Origin: JACPYF01 sp947085525
GTDB lineage: Bacteria > Patescibacteriota > Saccharimonadia > Saccharimonadales > Saccharimonadaceae
NCBI GenBank assembly: GCA_947085525.1
Contig: CAMTWU010000003.1
Location: 59,892 to 123,891 of the forward strand
Direction: 5' to 3'
DNA: 64,000 bases
The notes below the pieces were generated by a model. That model was not told the origin of the DNA. It did no database searches and was given only the letters and a program-made list of their open reading frames with translations. Each line of letters starts with the position of its first letter. Positions within the stretch are counted from its first letter, which is position 1. Positions 59,838-64,000 of the stretch are shown here, in pieces. A program made the position numbers and the translations under genes.

Positions 59838-60389
59838 ATGAAACAACCAGTATTTATTACCAGTAACCCAGCAAAAGCTGCTCAACTCAGCCAGTATCTT
59901 AACTTGGAAATTCAACACAAATCACTTGACTTACCAGAGATACAATCCTTAAGGTTAGAAGAGATTATTGAGCAAAAAGCTAAAGCTGCTTTTGAGATTA
60001 TAAAAGCTCCTGTGTTAGTAGAAGACACCTCTCTCATATTCAATGCTTTAGGTAAATTGCCAGGTCCATTAATAAAGTGGTTTCTTACAGAGTTAGATAA
60101 TGAAGGGCTCTGCCGTATATTAGATGGCTATGCAGAGCGGGGAGCAATAGCATCGACTTTATTCGGCCTTTACGACGGCCAAACCTTGTATACATTTTCA
60201 GGAGAAATGAAAGGGGCAATAAGTGAAGATCCCAAAGGCTCTCAAGGATTTGGCTGGGATCCTATATTTATACCGTATGGGACTCATAAAACATGGTCTG
60301 AAATGACTGACGAAGAGCGTTCTCACACCTCAATGCGAGGTATTGCCTTAAAAGAACTTGAAGAATTTTTAATTATTCAAACTAAGTAA
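59838..60389 (+). CDS. Non-canonical purine NTP pyrophosphatase (RdgB/HAM1 family)
   Basis: This 183-aa house-cleaning enzyme hydrolyses dITP/XTP to monophosphates. The start FITSNPAKAAQLSQYL (substrate loop S/T-x-N-x-x-K), the acidic LVEDTSLIFNALGKLPGP (~57-74), and GFGWDPIFIPYG (~131-142) are family motifs. It begins 23 bases after tRNA-Leu and is probably co-transcribed with the tRNAs. The TGATAATAT just before the ATG is too close to be its promoter. Confidence 0.9.
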   Translation: MKQPVFITSNPAKAAQLSQYLNLEIQHKSLDLPEIQSLRLEEIIEQKAKAAFEIIKAPVLVEDTSLIFNALGKLPGPLIKWFLTELDNEGLCRILDGYAERGAIASTLFGLYDGQTLYTFSGEMKGAISEDPKGSQGFGWDPIFIPYGTHKTWSEMTDEERSHTSMRGIALKELEEFLIIQTK

Positions 60390-60507
60390 CAATAAAACTC
60401 TTTACACATTTCCCTCAGTTGGGTACAATAGTCTTCATACGCTATGCGGAGGTTTATTAAGGCCTGCGTGCGAAAAACATCAAGTAATAATAACTAGGAG
60501 AAATTAA

Positions 60508-61689
60508 ATGGCAGATTTCGATCGAAGCAAGCCACATGTAAACGTCGGTACTATGGGTCACGTTGACCATGGAAAGACTACATTGACTGCTGCTATCACC
60601 ACTACACTTGCAACTAAATTGCCAAGTGATGTAAACAAAAAAGTTGATTATGACCAAATCGACAACGCACCAGAAGAAAAGCAACGTGGTATCACGATTG
60701 CTACGTCTCACCAAGAATACGAATCAGAAGCTCGTCACTACGCTCACGTTGACATGCCTGGTCACGCTGACTATGTTAAAAACATGATCACCGGTGCTGC
60801 ACAGGTTGACGGTGCAATCTTGGTTGTATCTGCAGCTGATGGCCCTATGCCTCAAACTCGTGAACACGTACTACTAGCTAAACAAGTTGGTGTACCAAAG
60901 ATTGTTGTGTTCCTAAACAAAATGGACATGGCTGACGAAGAACTAGTTGAACTAGTTGAAGAAGACGTTCGTGACCTATTGGACAAGAACGGTTACGACC
61001 GCGAAGCTCCAATCATCAAAGGTTCTGCCTTGAAAGCCCTAGAAGGCGACGCAAAGTACCAAGACGCTGTCATGGAACTAGTCAAAGCTATGGACGAATA
61101 CATCGAAGAACCAAAGCGTGATCTAGACAAACCTTTCCTAATGCCTATCGAAGATGTTTTCTCTATCAAAGGTCGTGGAACTGTTGCAACTGGTCGTATC
61201 GAGACTGGTATTGTTAACATCAACGACGAAGTTGAAATCGTAGGTATCCGCGACACAAAGAAAACTGTTGTAACTGGTATCGAAGCTTTCAAAAAGAACC
61301 TAGACAAGGGTCAAGCTGGCGACAACGCTGGAATCTTGCTACGTGGTATCGAACGTGATGACATCGAACGTGGTCAAGTTATCTGTAAGCCTGGTTCTGT
61401 TGCTCCACACACTGAATTCGACGCTGAAGTATACGTACTTAGCAAAGAAGAAGGTGGACGACACACCCCATTCTTTAAAGGTTACAAACCTCAGTTTTAC
61501 TTCCGTACTACTGACGTAACTGGTGAAGTAGAGCTACCAGCTGACAAAGAAATGGTTATGCCTGGTGATACTTTGACTTTCAAAGTTAAATTACTTGCTC
61601 CTATCGCTATGGAACAGGGTCTAAACTTCGCTATTCGTGAAGGTGGACGTACTGTTGGCGCTGGTGTAGTAACCAAAGTTACTAAATAG
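60508..61689 (+). CDS. tuf: Translation elongation factor Tu
   Basis: EF-Tu (393 aa) delivers aminoacyl-tRNA to the ribosome. G1 GHVDHGKTTLTAAI (~18-31), switch I KQRGITIA, G3 DMPGHADYV (~77-85), G4 NKMD, then domains II and III with the conserved HTEFDAEVYVL and GGRHTPFF. Codon choice is strongly biased compared with neighbours, as expected for a highly expressed gene. The ~70-base leader has TACAAT at ~60424 and AGGAG before the ATG. In most bacteria tuf directly precedes rpsJ; here two small genes intervene. Confidence 0.98.
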   Translation: MADFDRSKPHVNVGTMGHVDHGKTTLTAAITTTLATKLPSDVNKKVDYDQIDNAPEEKQRGITIATSHQEYESEARHYAHVDMPGHADYVKNMITGAAQVDGAILVVSAADGPMPQTREHVLLAKQVGVPKIVVFLNKMDMADEELVELVEEDVRDLLDKNGYDREAPIIKGSALKALEGDAKYQDAVMELVKAMDEYIEEPKRDLDKPFLMPIEDVFSIKGRGTVATGRIETGIVNINDEVEIVGIRDTKKTVVTGIEAFKKNLDKGQAGDNAGILLRGIERDDIERGQVICKPGSVAPHTEFDAEVYVLSKEEGGRHTPFFKGYKPQFYFRTTDVTGEVELPADKEMVMPGDTLTFKVKLLAPIAMEQGLNFAIREGGRTVGAGVVTKVTK

Positions 61690-61710
61690 TAGCTAAAACT
61701 ACTAAAGAAA

Positions 61711-61740
61711 GAGTCTTCAGCCGAAGGCTCTTTTCTTTTA
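61711..61740 (+). terminator. tuf terminator
   Basis: GAGTCTTC-AGCC-GAAGGCTC followed by TTTTCTTTTA, 22 bases after the tuf stop. Confidence 0.85.
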
Positions 61741-61750
61741 TGTAAAAATA

Positions 61751-61759
61751 TGGTATAAA
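61751..61759 (+). promoter_or_regulatory. Extended -10 promoter of the 61766 gene
   Basis: TGGTATAAA ends 6 bases before the ATG, a leaderless layout. Confidence 0.5.
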
Positions 61760-61765
61760 AATAAT

Positions 61766-62305
61766 ATGACAGAAAACCTATCCAGTGCCGTCGAAAAAAA
61801 GAAGGCTGAATTAAAACAAGACAATGCTCTCCAGGCTTTTGAGGCTTCTATACACGAAGAGCTAGCGAGGGAGGGATCTGTGTCGCTTGATGATATCCGT
61901 AAGTTGAAGGTGCTAGAACAGAAAAGTGCGACTTATCCTGATAATCTTGTTGATTTCAATCGTGCTATCAGTTATATGAAAGATTTCGCATCTATAATGC
62001 AACAAAATGAGGTTTCTCCGCCAGCTAGGACAAAGGAAGTAAAATACAAAACTTTCTTTGGCAAAGAAAAAGTACGTACCGAGCAAGTAACACCCGTATC
62101 TTGGATAGTCGCGGTCTCATCTGCCTCTTACTGTGATCCAGGGTACAGTGGAACCTTCTATACAAGTACATCTCTACTACCAACTGGGCGCGTTGGAGAC
62201 CTTGAGCTTATTAAAGCATGGACTCCTGGAGTACTTGAGCATGTGTCAGATTCTCTAGCTGACTATATAATTAAAGCTGATATCGATTGGCCTAAAGGCA
62301 AGTAG
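61766..62305 (+). CDS. Soluble protein, unknown
   Basis: This 179-aa protein has no membrane segment. The N-terminal half is a charged helix pair (SAVEKKKAELKQDNALQAFE; SLDDIRKLKVLEQKS). The C-terminal half is a compact domain with VSWIVAVSSASYCDPGYSGT and FYTSTSLLPTGRVGDLELIK. I do not recognise a family. It lies between tuf and rpsJ with its own promoter. Confidence 0.65.
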   Translation: MTENLSSAVEKKKAELKQDNALQAFEASIHEELAREGSVSLDDIRKLKVLEQKSATYPDNLVDFNRAISYMKDFASIMQQNEVSPPARTKEVKYKTFFGKEKVRTEQVTPVSWIVAVSSASYCDPGYSGTFYTSTSLLPTGRVGDLELIKAWTPGVLEHVSDSLADYIIKADIDWPKGK

Positions 62306-62310
62306 CTCTA

Positions 62311-62386
62311 AAGTTAAAAAGCAAACACCCCGCCATTCCCGAAGGAACAGCGAAGTGTTCAACTTGACAGGTGACGGGGTTTGGGA
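62311..62386 (-). terminator. Terminator region of the 62387 gene
   Basis: On the minus strand ACCCCGTCACCTGTC...GGCGGGGTGTTT forms a long imperfect stem followed by GCTTTTTAAC. An inner TTCGCTGTTCCTTCGG portion may form a second hairpin. Confidence 0.5.
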
Positions 62387-62647
62387 CTAGAGCAGATCCA
62401 GAATCGGCCCTGCAAAGTAGACCAGAACAAGCGCAACCGCTGCGAACAGCAGGTATGGAGTTCCGATTCCTACAACTAGCCATTTGGCGGTTGGTTCTAC
62501 GTAGCGTGTGTACACGGACTCGCGGAGCGGACCATCCTTTGGCAGATGGTCCATATTCCAGATAGTCACCACCCAGCTGTGCTCAAACCACACGGCGACA
62601 ATGATTACTGCTGCAATCGTGAGTACCGCAATCATTTCGATTGGCAT
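62387..62647 (-). CDS. Small two-helix membrane protein, unknown
   Basis: This 86-aa protein has hydrophobic helices at ~4-20 and ~60-82, joined by a charged loop (HLPKDGPLRESVYTRYVEP). GAGGAG stands 5 bases before the ATG. The helix-loop-helix layout suggests both termini on the same side of the membrane. It has no cysteines and no recognised domain, and is encoded opposite to tuf and rpsJ. Confidence 0.65.
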   Translation of the reverse strand: MPIEMIAVLTIAAVIIVAVWFEHSWVVTIWNMDHLPKDGPLRESVYTRYVEPTAKWLVVGIGTPYLLFAAVALVLVYFAGPILDLL

Positions 62648-62886
62648 TAGAACTCCTCTCTGTACGACTTTTCTTTCACGATATCCTCTTTGGTAGCGCT
62701 TTTGTAAGATTAGTTGAGCAAATCATAACACTTATTTTTGTACTGCGCAACTTGCAACAGAGGCAGTTTTACGCTAGTATAGTGTCATATATCAAATATA
62801 TATACCGAGAACTCGGTCAGACATGAGCCCTAGGGCCATGAATCGAACAGAGGTTACGGTATAGCACATAACAAGGAGTTACCCTC

Positions 62887-63210
62887 ATGGCAGAAGCATC
62901 TGCACAAGTGCCGCGAATCCGAATTCGCCTAAAGGCATATGATCACAAAGTGATCGACCAATCAGCAAAACAAATCATCGACACAGCACTACGTAGTGGT
63001 GCGCAAGTAGCCGGCCCTGTACCGCTACCTACGCGTCGTTCTACCTACACAGTGGTCAAAAGCCCACACGTCTACAAAAAAGGCGGAGAAGCCTTTGAAA
63101 TGCGTGTACACAAGCGTCTAATCGACATTTCTGGTGCCAGTGCCAAAACTATCGACAGTTTGCAGAATCTACCCCTCCCAGCAGGTGTAGACGTCGAAAT
63201 TCGAATGTAG
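62887..63210 (+). CDS. rpsJ: 30S ribosomal protein S10
   Basis: S10 (107 aa) of the 30S head, also the NusB/NusG antitermination partner NusE. The core RIRIRLKAYDHKVIDQSAKQ, the long loop GPVPLPTRRSTYTVVKSPHV and the C-terminus DSLQNLPLPAGVDVEIRM are diagnostic. AAGGAG precedes the ATG. The ~100-base upstream region has GAGAACTC, CCCTAGGG and other palindromes that may fold as a leader. The usual rplC-rplD genes do not follow; a small membrane protein does. Confidence 0.97.
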   Translation: MAEASAQVPRIRIRLKAYDHKVIDQSAKQIIDTALRSGAQVAGPVPLPTRRSTYTVVKSPHVYKKGGEAFEMRVHKRLIDISGASAKTIDSLQNLPLPAGVDVEIRM

Positions 63211-63227
63211 CAAACCGCTCGTGCTTT

Positions 63228-63236
63228 TGCTATAAT
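63228..63236 (+). promoter_or_regulatory. Extended -10 promoter of the 63245 gene
   Basis: TGCTATAAT ends 8 bases before the ATG at 63245, close to leaderless. Confidence 0.55.
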
Positions 63237-63244
63237 ACGAACGA

Positions 63245-63520
63245 ATGGCAAAGCAAAAACAAAAAATCTTACCCGAAGAAACTGACAGTGCATTTCTACT
63301 AAAGATTGTGATGTACGTTATCTTGGCATCCGTCTGGATAAAGTTCTTGGAACCAATAGACCTAGGCGTCATAGCCCTAAACGGTATACCAGTAGGACTA
63401 TTGATAGGACTGATCGTAGCTCGGCAAGACAGGTTCCAGATTGATCGCAAGATAGAATACGTTGTACTGATCGTGATGACAATCATCACATACTTCATAC
63501 CTGCGGGTATCGTCATATAA
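63245..63520 (+). CDS. Small three-helix membrane protein, unknown
   Basis: This 91-aa protein has a basic/acidic head (~1-15) and hydrophobic segments at ~17-34, ~40-58 and ~70-90. It has a short RQDRFQIDRK inside loop. It has its own promoter and a strong terminator, so it is a single-gene unit. No family recognised. Confidence 0.7.
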   Translation: MAKQKQKILPEETDSAFLLKIVMYVILASVWIKFLEPIDLGVIALNGIPVGLLIGLIVARQDRFQIDRKIEYVVLIVMTIITYFIPAGIVI

Positions 63521-63550
63521 AAAACCACCTATCAAAAGGTGGTTTTTTAG
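63521..63550. terminator. Bidirectional terminator
   Basis: AAAACCACCT and AGGTGGTTTTTT form a stem with A/T runs on both sides between two convergent small membrane-protein genes. Confidence 0.85.
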
Positions 63551-63564
63551 AGTTCAAGGACTAA

Positions 63565-63801
63565 TTACTGAGTTTCAACAGTAGTTATGTCTATTTGATC
63601 ATATATATCGTTGACTCGTTGGTTTGTGGTATACGAAAATAGAGCCGCCGCAACAACTGCAATACCAATTGCAAGCCAATATACGGTGTTGATAGTAAAA
63701 TCAACTTTCCAAAAGGCATTCTTTGTACTTTTCTTTGCAACACTTCGTTTAACTGTTGCTTTTGCTGTTTTCTTTGTAGTAGTTTTCTTTCGTGTAGCCA
63801 C
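63565..63801 (-). CDS. Small membrane protein with Lys/Thr-rich head
   Basis: This 78-aa protein starts at GTG 63801, chosen because AGGAG stands 8 bases upstream; the frame continues to an ATG at 63834. The first ~32 residues are a histone-like Lys/Thr/Ala-rich tail (ATRKKTTTKKTAKATVKRS), then one transmembrane helix (~40-60, INTVYWLAIGIAVVAAALF) and a short acidic C-terminus. It could tether nucleic acid or acidic partners at the membrane, but this is only suggested by charge. Confidence 0.65.
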   Translation of the reverse strand: MATRKKTTTKKTAKATVKRSVAKKSTKNAFWKVDFTINTVYWLAIGIAVVAAALFSYTTNQRVNDIYDQIDITTVETQ

Positions 63802-63895
63802 GCGTTTATCTCCTATATTTTTTAATGATTGCATTATGACTCACCTCGGCCAAAATTACAATTCCTTTTATGGTTAATAAAGTCCAACTAATCTG

Positions 63896-63925
63896 TTGAC
63901 ACAGAGGCGACCTACCTGTTACTAT
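63896..63925 (+). promoter_or_regulatory. Promoter near the right edge of the window
   Basis: TTGACA (63896-63901), an 18-base spacer and TACTAT (63920-63925). The ~70 bases that follow contain no start codon with a ribosome site before the edge, so the gene or RNA it serves lies outside. Confidence 0.5.
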
Positions 63926-64000
63926 GAAACGAGCGATTTTTTTAATTGGCAAGAAATAACAGATCATCTTGGTTAATTGGCAGGTCCGCGACGATGCGGA

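Overview
The window looks like a chromosomal segment of a Patescibacteria/CPR bacterium, most likely a Saccharibacteria (TM7) lineage. This is judged from gene content and style and not from a marker phylogeny, since no 16S rRNA gene is present. GC is moderate and the genes are tightly packed. Several proteins resemble those of that group: malic enzyme, small YtxH and DUF5665 membrane proteins, and a minimal GatCAB set. TGA is used as a normal stop (for example the ATGA overlap into gatB), which argues against the code-25 Gracilibacteria/Absconditabacteria. A striking trait is that about twenty genes have a -10 box, often an extended TGn -10, ending only 6-10 bases before the start codon. This implies leaderless or nearly leaderless mRNAs. 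Genes with real leaders (dnaE, rplS, nusA, clpC, tuf, rpsJ) carry Shine-Dalgarno sites.

Layout. 1-3.6 kb: a LOG-family protein cut by the window edge and uvrB. 4.2-7.7 kb: gatC-gatA-(membrane protein with an RNxxxH motif)-gatB. 7.8-12.3 kb: three small envelope proteins and dnaE. 12.3-15.3 kb: two adjacent surface proteins made of RCC1-like repeats, the second on a PilX-like pilin stem. 15.3-19.3 kb: RNA methyltransferase, PilB/GspE ATPase, malic enzyme and rplS. 19.3-20.7 kb: a 1.4-kb GC-rich interval without conventional genes but with three minus-strand promoter-to-terminator units. 20.7-26 kb: an RNase HII-YraN fusion, a structured inverted repeat, a small protein plus DinB-type polymerase, and an M1 aminopeptidase. 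26-33 kb: nusA with a leader terminator, CIRCE-controlled clpC plus a membrane HExxH protein, radA and a PIN-TRAM protein. 33-41 kb: PBP1A, response regulator, tyrS, recG, a phospholipase C-like protein and rsmD. 41-46 kb: small ORFs, a frameshifted secreted SGNH hydrolase, tRNA-Leu with a copied 5' half, and typA. 45.7-51.9 kb: a CFA-type methyltransferase, a frameshifted small membrane gene beside a decayed duplicate of the flavin oxidase 3' end, the FAD-linked oxidase, NDH-2 and trehalase.

52-59.3 kb is an accessory stretch of short minus-strand genes between tRNA-Phe and tRNA-Gly. Most have a private leaderless promoter: hydrolase, DHFR-like reductase, P-loop kinase, peptidase E, GNAT, CYTH, DUF5679 and EamA. 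59.3-60.4 kb holds tRNA-Gly, a strongly folded RNA, tRNA-Cys, tRNA-Leu and an ITPase-like gene. The end of the window carries tuf and rpsJ, a loosened remnant of the str/S10 synteny, with small membrane proteins.

Functionally the segment is mostly housekeeping: translation, repair, transcription and proteostasis. It also has surface proteins (RCC1/pilin, SGNH esterase, PBP1A, trehalase) that would suit an epibiont scavenging from a host cell, and a possible short electron-transfer module (FAD oxidase plus NDH-2). The items most worth a second look are the three small minus-strand units at 19.3-20.7 kb, the folded RNA at 59.5 kb flanked by two tRNAs with abnormal D/T loops, the RCC1-pilin pair and the leaderless promoter architecture.
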